Shown here piece after piece: positions 55,764 through 63,155 of a stretch of 64,000 nucleotides of DNA (the stretch's first letter is position 1; every line of letters begins with the position of its first letter). The translations under genes were made by a program, and so were the position numbers. Below the pieces are notes generated by a model, which worked only from the letters and a program-made list of their open reading frames with translations, had not been told where the DNA came from and did not search any database. Source of the stretch: UBA1563 sp041671545 (lineage in GTDB: Bacteria > Bacteroidota > Ignavibacteria > Ignavibacteriales > Ignavibacteriaceae). The stretch is taken from NCBI GenBank assembly GCA_041671545.1, contig JBAZBI010000001.1, forward strand, positions 496,001-560,000, read 5' to 3'.

Positions 55764-57314
55764 ATGCAGTTGGAAAAAGATCTTCAGTCAATTCAGGAAG
55801 CGCGTGAGTTAGCTCGCAAGGCAAAAGAAGCGCAGCTTGAATTTAAAAATTACAGTCAAGAGCAAGTTGATAAAATAGTTAAAGCAATGGCGGACGCCGG
55901 ATATCAGAACGCTGAGAAGCTTGCAAAGATGGCTTGCGACGAGAGTGGTTTCGGAAATGTGCAGGACAAAATTATTAAAAATCAATTCGGTACAAAGAAT
56001 GTTTATGATTCGATTAAAGATCTAAAAACAGTCGGGGTGATAGAAAGTCTTCACAAAGGAAAAGTTTTAAAAATAGCCGAGCCAATGGGAGTTGTTGCCG
56101 CACTCATTCCTTCAACAAATCCAACATCAACAGCAATGTTCAAAGCAATAATTTCGTTGAAATGTAGGAACGGAATTGTCGCAAGTCCTCACCCGCGGAC
56201 AAAAAATTGCACCGCAGAAGCATTACGCATTCTTTCCGATGCTGCCGTTAGAGCCGGAGCGCCGAAAGGATTGATCCAATGTTTATCGGCTCCAACGCTT
56301 GAAGGAACGGACGCTTTGATGCATGATAAAAACATTGCAGTGATTCTTGCTACGGGAAGTAGTCCGATGGTAAAAGCCGCTTACAGCTCCGGAACACCTG
56401 CGTACGGCGTTGGTTCGGGAAATGTTCCCGCATTTATTGAGCGAACTGCAAATTATAAAAAAGCCGTTGCCGATATTGTTTACGGAACTACGTTTGATAA
56501 CGGAACACTTTGCTCATCCGAGCAAGCAATGATTGTTGACAGACCTTTAAAAGAGAAAGTTGTTGAAGAAGCAAGACGGCAAGGCTGCTACTTTGTAAAT
56601 GAAGAAGAAAAAATAAAACTCGGTAAAGCAATTTTAATAGATGGAAGAATTAATCCCGATATAGTTGGAAAACCGGCGCCGTGGATTGCAAATCATGCCG
56701 GATTTTCTGTCCCCGATTCAACAAAAGTATTAGTTGCAGAATGCACAACGGTAGGAAAGCAAGAACCACTTTCGTATGAAAAACTTTCTCCGATCTTAGC
56801 ATTTTACACCGTTGACGGCTGGCTTGAAGGCTGCCACAAATGTATTGAACTTTTACAGTTCGGTGGAGTTGGACACACGATGGCAATCCACAGCAACGAC
56901 AATGATATTATTATGAAGTTCGCGTTTGAGAAACCGGCATTCAGAATTTTGGCTAACACCGTTGCATCGCTTGGCGCGGTTGGATTTACAACTTCTCTCC
57001 TTCCTTCTTTAACACTTGGACCGGGAACGTGGGGCGGATCGATTATTTCAGAAAATGTTTCCGCAAAACATCTGATGAATGTTAAATATCTTGCGTTTGA
57101 AACGAATCCTATCAACAGCGGAAAAACTTCATCTTCATTTACACAACAAGGCGGAAGTTTTATTCAAGAGATAGAAGATCGTTTGAGAGCCCGTGCAGGA
57201 AATCCGGCTGTAAACCAGAATTACAATACTGAAAAGAAAACTAAACAAACTGAATACGGCACAGGAATAAGTGAGGAACAGATAATGAAAATTATTAAAG
57301 AGTTTAAAGTGTAG
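55764..57314 (+). CDS. CoA-acylating aldehyde dehydrogenase (acetaldehyde dehydrogenase-like)
   Basis: NAD-dependent enzyme that interconverts an aldehyde and its acyl-CoA. It resembles the N-terminal ALDH part of AdhE and EutE/PduP-type enzymes. VVAALIPSTNPTSTAMFKA, catalytic cysteine in FDNGTLCSSEQAMIVD near residue 249, and LGPGTWGGSIISENV, a conserved motif of the acylating group. 516 aa. No alcohol dehydrogenase domain and no shell or ethanolamine genes nearby, so a free-standing acetaldehyde or related role is inferred. Good GAGGAAA start. Confidence 0.88.
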   Translation: MQLEKDLQSIQEARELARKAKEAQLEFKNYSQEQVDKIVKAMADAGYQNAEKLAKMACDESGFGNVQDKIIKNQFGTKNVYDSIKDLKTVGVIESLHKGKVLKIAEPMGVVAALIPSTNPTSTAMFKAIISLKCRNGIVASPHPRTKNCTAEALRILSDAAVRAGAPKGLIQCLSAPTLEGTDALMHDKNIAVILATGSSPMVKAAYSSGTPAYGVGSGNVPAFIERTANYKKAVADIVYGTTFDNGTLCSSEQAMIVDRPLKEKVVEEARRQGCYFVNEEEKIKLGKAILIDGRINPDIVGKPAPWIANHAGFSVPDSTKVLVAECTTVGKQEPLSYEKLSPILAFYTVDGWLEGCHKCIELLQFGGVGHTMAIHSNDNDIIMKFAFEKPAFRILANTVASLGAVGFTTSLLPSLTLGPGTWGGSIISENVSAKHLMNVKYLAFETNPINSGKTSSSFTQQGGSFIQEIEDRLRARAGNPAVNQNYNTEKKTKQTEYGTGISEEQIMKIIKEFKV

Positions 57315-57327
57315 GTTTTAGTTCTCT

Positions 57328-57354
57328 CAGCCATAGGCTGATCCGCCTTGGCGG
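57328..57354. repeat. Pair of small intergenic palindromes
   Basis: CAGCCATAGGCTG (57328-57340) and CCGCCTTGGCGG (57343-57354) are adjacent. Related elements of the form GCC-short loop-GGC occur at 22276-22290, 59249-59264, 59285-59298 and 63248-63262. These look like dispersed REP-like hairpins. Confidence 0.45.
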
Positions 57355-57507
57355 AAGTCTTCAGTAGTCAGTATTTTGAGCGAAGATAACTGATTTAATT
57401 CAGTAAAAACCCGACATGAAAAACTATATGAATGAACACAATGTTTATTTGATTCTGAAATAAATTTATTTTAGCCAGATACCACGGATTTTTAACAGGA
57501 AATCTTT

Positions 57508-57975
57508 ATGGAAGCTTTACTTACAATTTTGGGAATATTCGTTGGTGCATTTATAACACTTTGTGTTCAATGGTATGATCATAAAACAAAATTCCGTTTG
57601 GTTGCTATTGAAAAAAGATTACAAACGCATCAAGAAGCGTTTGCTATGTGGTATAAACTTATCGAGGTTATTCATTCAAATATCGAAGCTAAGAATAACG
57701 TTATTATAGAAGCCCGGAACTTTTGGATTAACAATTGTCTTTATCTCGAAAAGAATACGCGGAGAGAATTTAATGAAGTGATAAATTTAGTCTCGGACTA
57801 CTCACAAAAATTACAGATGACCAAAGATGAACCAAATCCCGATGAAAAAGCAAAATTAAGAGAAGATTATCTAAATGATTGGAAAAGAATCTTTGATTTA
57901 ACTGGCATAATTCAAAGCGAAGTAGAACTCAAACCAATTGTTCTAAAAATAGAAATTCCTCCTGAGGGGAAATAG
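57508..57975 (+). CDS. Hypothetical membrane-anchored helical protein
   Basis: Unrecognised 155-residue protein. One N-terminal membrane helix (LLTILGIFVGAFITLCVQW) is followed by a charged, helix-rich cytoplasmic region with no Cys or His clusters. Start ATG 57508 after AACAGGAAAT. Start of the accessory stretch; likely a recently acquired gene. Confidence 0.65.
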   Translation: MEALLTILGIFVGAFITLCVQWYDHKTKFRLVAIEKRLQTHQEAFAMWYKLIEVIHSNIEAKNNVIIEARNFWINNCLYLEKNTRREFNEVINLVSDYSQKLQMTKDEPNPDEKAKLREDYLNDWKRIFDLTGIIQSEVELKPIVLKIEIPPEGK

Positions 57976-58072
57976 TTAAACATAGAAAATTCATTTAAAC
58001 GAACTGCTTTGATATAATAACACTCAATAATTTTAACAAATAATTGTCCACTGTATTAAGGGTAAATTCTTT

Positions 58073-58591
58073 ATGTTGTTCAATCTCGACTTCGCAATGA
58101 TGCTTCTACATCCTACAAATTTTAAAAAATTATTAATATCGTTATTTATCTTGTTATGCTTAGGCGCTTACCTTACTTCAATAAAATTTATGAGCAAAGA
58201 CTCTTTCACAAAAATCTCGGGAAGAATCACTTATCTTGAAAACCATTATCATCAATATCCTCTTCGAGACTTTGGAAAATTTAGATATATCGCGCTTGAT
58301 ACATATCCATATATCATTGAATTATTTGTTGGTAAAGATGCCGGAGATTTTTCTCCTGAATACGAAAATCTCGGAGGATTAAAAACTGGTGATGAAATAA
58401 CTATTTATTACGACGACGATTCCGATATTTCTAAAGAAAACATAAATAGAACGACAGAGTATATTTACAAAGTGAACATATGTTACTTTCATAATGGGAA
58501 CAATTCATTTTATGTAGGGATTTTTATCCTGATAATGACATGTTTGGGCTTTATTTTCCTTCTCTATCAAAAGAAAAAAGGAAAGATTTGA
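58073..58591 (+). CDS. Hypothetical two-helix membrane protein
   Basis: Unrecognised 172-residue protein. Membrane helix near residues 23-40, a soluble extracytoplasmic-like domain (about 45-140, with ISGRITYLENHYHQY and TGDEITIYYDDDSD), and a second helix near 147-165 followed by a basic tail (YQKKKGKI). The architecture is like DUF3592-type small membrane proteins, but I cannot confirm it. It ends just before the long 21-bp array. Confidence 0.6.
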   Translation: MLFNLDFAMMLLHPTNFKKLLISLFILLCLGAYLTSIKFMSKDSFTKISGRITYLENHYHQYPLRDFGKFRYIALDTYPYIIELFVGKDAGDFSPEYENLGGLKTGDEITIYYDDDSDISKENINRTTEYIYKVNICYFHNGNNSFYVGIFILIMTCLGFIFLLYQKKKGKI

Positions 58592-58607
58592 CAAAGATTT
58601 TAGGAAA

Positions 58608-59066
58608 ATTGTTTTTTCCCTAAGGGGAAATGAAATTCCCCTAAGGCAAAAATGATTTGCCCAAAGGAAAAACTTATTTTCCCTAAAGAAAAAGAAAAAT
58701 GCCGTAAGGGAAAAAAGAAATACCGTAAAGGGAAAATGAAATCCCCTACATCGGAAATGCTTTTCCCTACATTCCAAACCATTTTCCTTAAAGAGGAAGA
58801 AAAATCCCCAAAGGAGACAAGGAAATCCCTTAAGGCAGAAAGATTTTTCCAAGGGAAAATGAAAATTCTCTAAGGGAAAAAGGAAATACCGTAAGGAAAA
58901 GTTAAGTTCCCCTAAGGAGAAAGTGCTCTCCCCAACGTCAATTTACGTTTGCCCAAAAGAGAAAAGAAAATTCCGTAAGGAAAAAGGAATTTCCCCGAAG
59001 GAGAAAGAGAAAACCCCTTGGGGAAAAACGATTTCCCATAAGGAAAAATGATTTTTCCCTCATAAA
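58608..59066. repeat. Strict 21-bp degenerate tandem repeat array, about 22 units
   Basis: The anchor base of the unit core CC(C/G)TAAGG falls at 58621, 58642, 58663, 58684, 58705, 58726, 58747, 58768, 58789, 58810 and 58831. After one 19-base unit near 58850 it continues at 58871, 58892, 58913, 58934, 58955, 58976, 58997, 59018, 59039 and 59060. All other steps are exactly 21. The unit is roughly TTCCCCTAAGGRAAAAATG plus two A-rich bases. Cores vary between CCCTAAGGG, CCGTAAGG, CCCAAAGG and CCCCTTGGGG, so a GC dyad alternates with an A-tract. Most copies differ from the consensus at several positions. Confidence 0.93.
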
Positions 59067-59189
59067 TAGTGCGAATATGAGGCAAAAACGAAGAAAACCA
59101 GGAAGTAACCGATTTCCCATGGCTAAAACCGCGGGAAACTGAAAGAAACAATAATTTTATTAAAGGCTTTATAGATTGCGGAGTTAATC

Positions 59190-59231
59190 CTTCGTGTAAC
59201 TTCGTGCCTTCTTCGTGCAACTTCGTGTAAC
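59190..59231. repeat. CTTCGTG repeat, two 21-bp units
   Basis: CTTCGTG occurs at 59190, 59200, 59211 and 59221, giving two 21-bp units each made of a pair of about 10-bp half units. Confidence 0.8.
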
Positions 59232-59493
59232 CAAATTCTGACACGAACCTGTCAGCCTTTGGCTAAGGAACACGAAGAATTTTCACGAACTTGTCTGCCT
59301 TTGGCAGAGAAACGCGAAGTGAGTCGCCTAAAATATTTATTTGATGAATTGGAAATATGTAAGGATATCCTTACGTTTGTCCATAATAATTATTGAGAGA
59401 TGAGGCTACTTTATTTCTTCATTAGTTTTACATAGAAAAGCACTACCGAACGGGGTAAATGAAACGTTATCCTCTCCCCTTTTATTACCTACA

Positions 59494-59536
59494 GATGAGC
59501 AGCGAGATTTTAGATGGCTCATCGTTCTCTTTTTTG
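59494..59536 (+). terminator. Terminator-like hairpin with T-run
   Basis: GATGAGC (59494-59500) pairs perfectly with GCTCATC (59517-59523), then a T/C-rich tract to 59536. No gene ends just upstream on the plus strand, so it may end an unannotated small transcript. Confidence 0.4.
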
Positions 59537-59562
59537 CTCATTTACAGATAAAATACTTAATA

Positions 59563-59573
59563 GTTAGGTGCGC
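59563..59573 (+). other. attC-type core GTTAGGT at the left border of cassette 1
   Basis: GTTAGGTGCGC matches the GTTRRRY integron core site. Its exact reverse complement, GCGCACCTAAC, lies at 60143-60153 just after the gene, as expected for the two ends of one integron cassette. Confidence 0.55.
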
Positions 59574-59594
59574 TATTATTATGAAAGAATTCAT

Positions 59595-60134
59595 ATGAAC
59601 ATTAAAACTATTTGCATTGTCATACTCCGTATCTTGGGTATTTATTGTCTTATCGAAGCATTTGTTTCTATGCAAGGCTTAATCTATGCGTTGACTTTTC
59701 CAGCAGAATTTAGATCAGAGATTTCAAAAATGGTAATAGCTTCCTTAGTGCCAAGCACATTACTTTTTATATTTGGAATACTTTTAATTGTGTTCTCGAA
59801 GAAATTGGGGAGTTTAATAATTCCAACAATAGAAGTTGAGCAAACCGACGGGGCATCTTCTTTAGCAGACATTCAAGCAATTCTTTTCTCTGTAGCTGGC
59901 GTGTTGATATTTTCGTTTGCAATTCCAAAGGCATTTGGTTGGATTTCTCAGATGGTCACATTAACTGCAACTGATTCTCAATATTATTCATACACTCCCA
60001 AACAAATTCGTGATAATTGGATTTCTTTGACGCTGAGTAGCATTCAAATGTTAATAGGAATCGGATTATTTTTTGGTGCAAATAAACTTAGTCTAATCTG
60101 GAGTAAGATGAGAAAATGGGGAGTAGAAAAATAA
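59595..60134 (+). CDS. Cassette-borne hypothetical membrane protein
   Basis: 179 residues from ATG 59595 (MNIKTICIVILRIL); a GTG 27 bases upstream would overlap the cassette border and is less likely. Four hydrophobic helices at about residues 5-32, 45-66, 88-108 and 145-166. No family recognised. It is bracketed by an 11-bp perfect inverted repeat containing attC-type cores, and its stop is 8 bases before GCGCACCTAAC. This is the compact gene-to-attC spacing typical of integron cassettes. Confidence 0.65.
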   Translation: MNIKTICIVILRILGIYCLIEAFVSMQGLIYALTFPAEFRSEISKMVIASLVPSTLLFIFGILLIVFSKKLGSLIIPTIEVEQTDGASSLADIQAILFSVAGVLIFSFAIPKAFGWISQMVTLTATDSQYYSYTPKQIRDNWISLTLSSIQMLIGIGLFFGANKLSLIWSKMRKWGVEK

Positions 60135-60146
60135 ACCAACAAGCGC

Positions 60147-60381
60147 ACCTAACCTCTTTAATAAGTAAAGAGTCAAGAGAAAAATAAATTTCACTGACAT
60201 TCCGCAAATGCGGGTGCTTAAATAAAATGTTCGTTCTTTATACAATTTATAAAGCACAAATCAATGAACTGGTTGCGAAGTAAGTTATGTTGGAAATACC
60301 CACGAGTAAAATCGCGGGTTAATGGAAAAGTTTTAATAATTAATACGCGGTGTTGGAGTTTAAAATTACATGATGCTAGGC
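60147..60381 (+). repeat. attC-like site / cassette repeat, copy A
   Basis: Runs from ACCTAAC (fits RYYYAAC) to GCTAGGC (near GTTRRRY). It includes a repeat core (60210-60347) shared with copies B and D, with hairpins such as CCGCAAATGCGG, TTTATACAATTTATAAA and CCCACGAGTAAAATCGCGGG. At about 235 bp it is long for an attC. Confidence 0.55.
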
Positions 60382-60438
60382 GGCAATGGAAAAGTATTGC
60401 TTTATTATAAATCAAATAATTCAATTTGGAGATCATCA

Positions 60439-61161
60439 ATGAAAAAGCCGATGTATTTATTTCTGTTTATTCTTTCTACCTTAATAACATCGTGCGAAAC
60501 GAGTACTGAACCATCTAGCAGCTCCCAAGTTCCAGTGAACATCATGACACTTTTTGTTGGTGAGCAAGCGAGCATAGATGTTCAACTTACGCAACCGGTA
60601 CCGCCGGATGTTTATCCTAATGTATATGATCAGAATGAATGGATTTCACCTTATTGTAATTTCTACATCGAATTCAAAGATACTTCAAGGACGAAACTTA
60701 CTATCCGCTTCTATGCTACGAATCTCACATCTGCTCCATTAACTGGAACATTTAAAATAGCGCTTGGTGCTAACATATTATTTCAGCCTATAACTATCAA
60801 CATAGTAGATTTTTATTACGCATCCCGTCTTGAAAATAATACAAACGATACGATAAAATTGAAGAGCGGCATCTCGTTTCTTCTTCAATTAACATTCAAA
60901 GATACGGCGGGAAATATTGTTTCGCGTAACCAAATAGAAAGATTATTAAATGTTGGTGCAAGAGGTTATCTCATTTTTCCGTATCCCTTTTTTTCCAACG
61001 ATATAATTTTTTCTTCTAACGTTTATAGGGACTCAACAAGCTACTACTATTTATTTTCGACGCTTCCGGATGTTAATTTCAGTCCACAAGATACTGGTCA
61101 GTATTTTAACGTGCTAGTAAGCAATAAGACATTTAAAATTCCGATTAAGCTTGTTAATTAG
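60439..61161 (+). CDS. Cassette-borne lipoprotein of unknown function
   Basis: Start at ATG 60439 (MKKPMYLFLFILSTLITSC), with GGAG 8 bases upstream and a clear lipobox ITSC; the upstream extension of the frame is repeat DNA. 240 residues. After the lipid anchor comes a Ser/Thr-rich linker, then beta-rich sequence without known domains (many Asn/Thr/Tyr, one Cys). Probably exported to the periplasm or outer membrane. Flanked by repeat copies A and B. Confidence 0.7.
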   Translation: MKKPMYLFLFILSTLITSCETSTEPSSSSQVPVNIMTLFVGEQASIDVQLTQPVPPDVYPNVYDQNEWISPYCNFYIEFKDTSRTKLTIRFYATNLTSAPLTGTFKIALGANILFQPITINIVDFYYASRLENNTNDTIKLKSGISFLLQLTFKDTAGNIVSRNQIERLLNVGARGYLIFPYPFFSNDIIFSSNVYRDSTSYYYLFSTLPDVNFSPQDTGQYFNVLVSNKTFKIPIKLVN

Positions 61162-61208
61162 AGAAGTATAGTATTTTGTAGAACATGGTAATTTGTTGAC
61201 TGGCTGCG

Positions 61209-61388
61209 CTCTAACATCTTTAATCCGCAAATGCGGGCGCTTAGATAAAATGTTCGTTGTTTATACAATTTATAAAGCACAAACCGATGAATCGGTTGCG
61301 GAGTAAGGCATGGTGGAAATCCCCACGACTAAAGTCGCGGGTTAATGGAAAAGTTTAATAATTAATACGCATTAACGTGGCGCTTCCC
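61209..61388 (+). repeat. attC-like site / cassette repeat, copy B
   Basis: Begins at TCTAAC followed by ATCTTTAATCCGCAAATGCG, then the shared core (61233-61369). Its 3' end differs from the other copies: the segment GGTGTTGGATTTTAAC is missing and the copy ends ATTAACGTGGCGCTTCCC. The first base of its R'' box is C rather than a purine. Confidence 0.55.
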
Positions 61389-61454
61389 GCTCTAGAGTGG
61401 CGCAGACATAAAAACTATTGTTTTCATCAGTTCACCAATAAAAATGAGATATCT

Positions 61455-62492
61455 ATGAAAATTCTGAAAATCACAATGCTCATCATGGCATTAGCTACTG
61501 TTACTTATTCTTCCGATACGCTTGAAGTTTTCAAAAAAGGGATTGTGTATGATATACCCACGTATAAAGCTGCGGCGAAAAATCTTGGAATGAAAGCTCT
61601 TGGTACACTGGTTCCCGGAGAAAAGGTTTTGAGGCTCCATAAAGAAAAAGATTGGTACTATATAGAAAAATTGGATGGCACAAAAGGATATACATTAATC
61701 GAAGTGATACAAACACCGTTGGATGAACGTATCTCGGTTTACGATGCCTGGCCACTTGCATCGGATACATTGGAAGCGGCAAAAGTAAAAATACATTTAA
61801 AAGATGATAGTAAAATCTATCCCGTAACCATACTAAAAAGCGAGGGAAATTATTGTTTTATTAAACGGGGTGATGGAAAAACCGGCTGGATATGGAACAT
61901 GAGGCTTATGTATATAGACGACTATGTTTACATCGGAGTATTCCGATTTTTCAAATCGATCTTTAGCGCCGTCAGTACGTTTGGTAATAGTAATTGGTTC
62001 TTTGCTGTTTTTACATTTATAATATTTTGGATTGTTTTGCTTGTTATACCGGGAATCATCATTTCATATATCATGTATTTCGTTGTTGGAAAAATCCGGT
62101 GGATTCCCAATTTCATTCTTATTGTTCTAACGATTGGAGTTCTGATCGGAGGATATATCGGTACTTTCGCCTATTTATTTCTCCTTCCGCCATACGCAGA
62201 TAACTCGATAGGATTCTTCGCTTTACTATTTTGGGTGTTTGTGTTTTGTTCATTAAATCTATACTCTATTCGATATAACCGCTGCCCGAAATGCCATCAT
62301 AACCTGGGAGGAATGCATGCCGGGGAAAGCGATCACAAGATTACGAATACCAAAACAACTACCTGGATGACATTTAATAGCGGACGAACAGAAAAGCGTG
62401 TGAAGAATGAGCGTTTTGAATTTTGGACAAATTATCGAAAATGCGCCAACTGCGGTCATCAGTGGTCGATAAGCGAAAGTAGAACTAATTGA
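61455..62492 (+). CDS. Cassette-borne SH3-like, membrane and zinc-ribbon protein
   Basis: Start at ATG 61455 (MKILKITMLIMALATVTYSS), giving a signal peptide; the earlier frame is repeat DNA. 345 residues. Two bacterial SH3-like segments follow (KVLRLHKEKDWYYIEKLDGT near 60 and PVTILKSEGNYCFIKRGDGK near 125). Three or four membrane helices lie at about 160-270. The C-terminal cytoplasmic zinc ribbon has CPKCHHNLGG and, 50 residues later, CANCGHQWS. I know no family with this arrangement. Flanked by repeat copy B and the truncated copy C. Confidence 0.7.
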   Translation: MKILKITMLIMALATVTYSSDTLEVFKKGIVYDIPTYKAAAKNLGMKALGTLVPGEKVLRLHKEKDWYYIEKLDGTKGYTLIEVIQTPLDERISVYDAWPLASDTLEAAKVKIHLKDDSKIYPVTILKSEGNYCFIKRGDGKTGWIWNMRLMYIDDYVYIGVFRFFKSIFSAVSTFGNSNWFFAVFTFIIFWIVLLVIPGIIISYIMYFVVGKIRWIPNFILIVLTIGVLIGGYIGTFAYLFLLPPYADNSIGFFALLFWVFVFCSLNLYSIRYNRCPKCHHNLGGMHAGESDHKITNTKTTTWMTFNSGRTEKRVKNERFEFWTNYRKCANCGHQWSISESRTN

Positions 62493-62548
62493 GATAGCAA
62501 AGAATGTGTCTTGAGCTTTTGAAGTATGGCTGTGGATGAAAGAAAGAA

Positions 62549-62648
62549 CATGGAGAGTGGAAATCCCCACGGCTAAAGTCGTGGTTAATAGAAAAGTTTT
62601 AATAATTAATACGGCGGTGTTAGATTTTAACATAACACGGCGTTATAC
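62549..62648 (+). repeat. attC-like site / cassette repeat, copy C, 5'-truncated
   Basis: Matches only the 3' half of the repeat (from GTGGAAATCCCCACGGCTAA onward). It ends in TTAGATTTTAACATAACACG and GGCGTTATAC, close to the 3' end of known attC sites. The 5' RYYYAAC part is missing. Confidence 0.5.
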
Positions 62649-62666
62649 AGCAAAAGAAAATGGGTT

Positions 62667-62930
62667 CTACTTTAACTTGTAAATATCTTTACGATGACCG
62701 ACAAAATGCACAATAATGGTCTTGTCTTTGCGGTTTAACTCATAGATAATTCTATAAGAGCCGTCACGAAGTTTAAAGAGTCCGGAAAGTTCGCCCTTGA
62801 GAGGAAATAACTTGGTTAATTCAAGATTAGCGGATAACCATTGGATGTGATCGACCAAACGTTTTGCAGTAAGTTTGTCGATTTTGCTGAGGTCTTTGAT
62901 TGCAGACTTAAGGAAAGATACGATGTACAA
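62667..62930 (-). CDS. RelE/ParE-family toxin
   Basis: 87-residue type II toxin. The fold is recognisable from MYIVSFLKSAIKDLSKIDKL, GLFKLRDGSYRIIYELN and the C-terminal IVHFVGHRKDIYKL, which keep the RelE-family basic and Tyr positions expected for an mRNA-cleaving (or gyrase-targeting, ParE-like) toxin. Follows the antitoxin by 3 bases. It sits in the opposite orientation to the other cassettes, as often seen for toxin-antitoxin pairs in integron arrays. Confidence 0.88.
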   Translation of the reverse strand: MYIVSFLKSAIKDLSKIDKLTAKRLVDHIQWLSANLELTKLFPLKGELSGLFKLRDGSYRIIYELNRKDKTIIVHFVGHRKDIYKLK

Positions 62931-62933
62931 AAT

Positions 62934-63155
62934 TTATCCAAGACCGAGTTGTTTCATTGCAGAGGATAAATCTACACCTCGATCACCCTTTGAAGTAGCC
63001 TTTTTTTGGAGAACAAGTCTCTTTCTTAATCGATCTTTAATGATGAGTCCCTCATCAGGGTCACCATAAAGTTCTATAAGTTTTTGTTCAACGACATTAG
63101 AAAGAATTTTGGTGAATTCTTTCTTAGTCATTTGAGCTAAAGTTGAGGTAGCCAT
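62934..63155 (-). CDS. Type II antitoxin paired with RelE-like toxin
   Basis: Start at ATG 63155 (MATSTLAQMTKKEF), preceded by AAAGGAAC; the longer frame to 63206 has no such site. 73 residues, with an N-terminal dimerisation/DNA-binding region and VEQKLIELYGDPDEGLIIKD, a pattern common to RelE-partner antitoxins (GDPDxGL). The C-terminal basic helix should wrap the toxin. First gene of the pair, so it is translated before the toxin. Confidence 0.82.
   Translation of the reverse strand: MATSTLAQMTKKEFTKILSNVVEQKLIELYGDPDEGLIIKDRLRKRLVLQKKATSKGDRGVDLSSAMKQLGLG

Larger units (their letters stand above)
59067..59562. other. Gene-free spacer between 21-bp array and first cassette
   Basis: Holds a 21-bp-period CTTCGTG doublet (59190-59231), two GCC-TTT-GGC hairpins (59249-59264 and 59285-59298), a 16-bp perfect palindrome GTAAGGATATCCTTAC (59359-59374) and a terminator-like hairpin (59494-59536). 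No credible coding region; open frames here on the minus strand are extensions of the repeat array. Confidence 0.6.

Noticed and set aside
58505..59244. Several open frames on both strands across the long 21-bp array, giving heptapeptide repeats such as FxFPLGK or IIFPYGK
   Set aside because: Because 21 is a multiple of three, any frame through the array yields heptads. The frames are broken by TAG within the cores and by the 19-base unit, and lack good starts. Treated as repeat by-products, although a coding origin is not fully excluded.
57508..59562. Integron integrase beside the cassette array
   Set aside because: The two genes here are small membrane proteins without tyrosine-recombinase motifs; no intI can be supported, so the array is called CALIN-like only.
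59568..59594. GTG start for the first cassette gene
   Set aside because: The GTG lies inside the GTTAGGTGCGC border itself; the ATG at 59595 leads straight into the first membrane helix.
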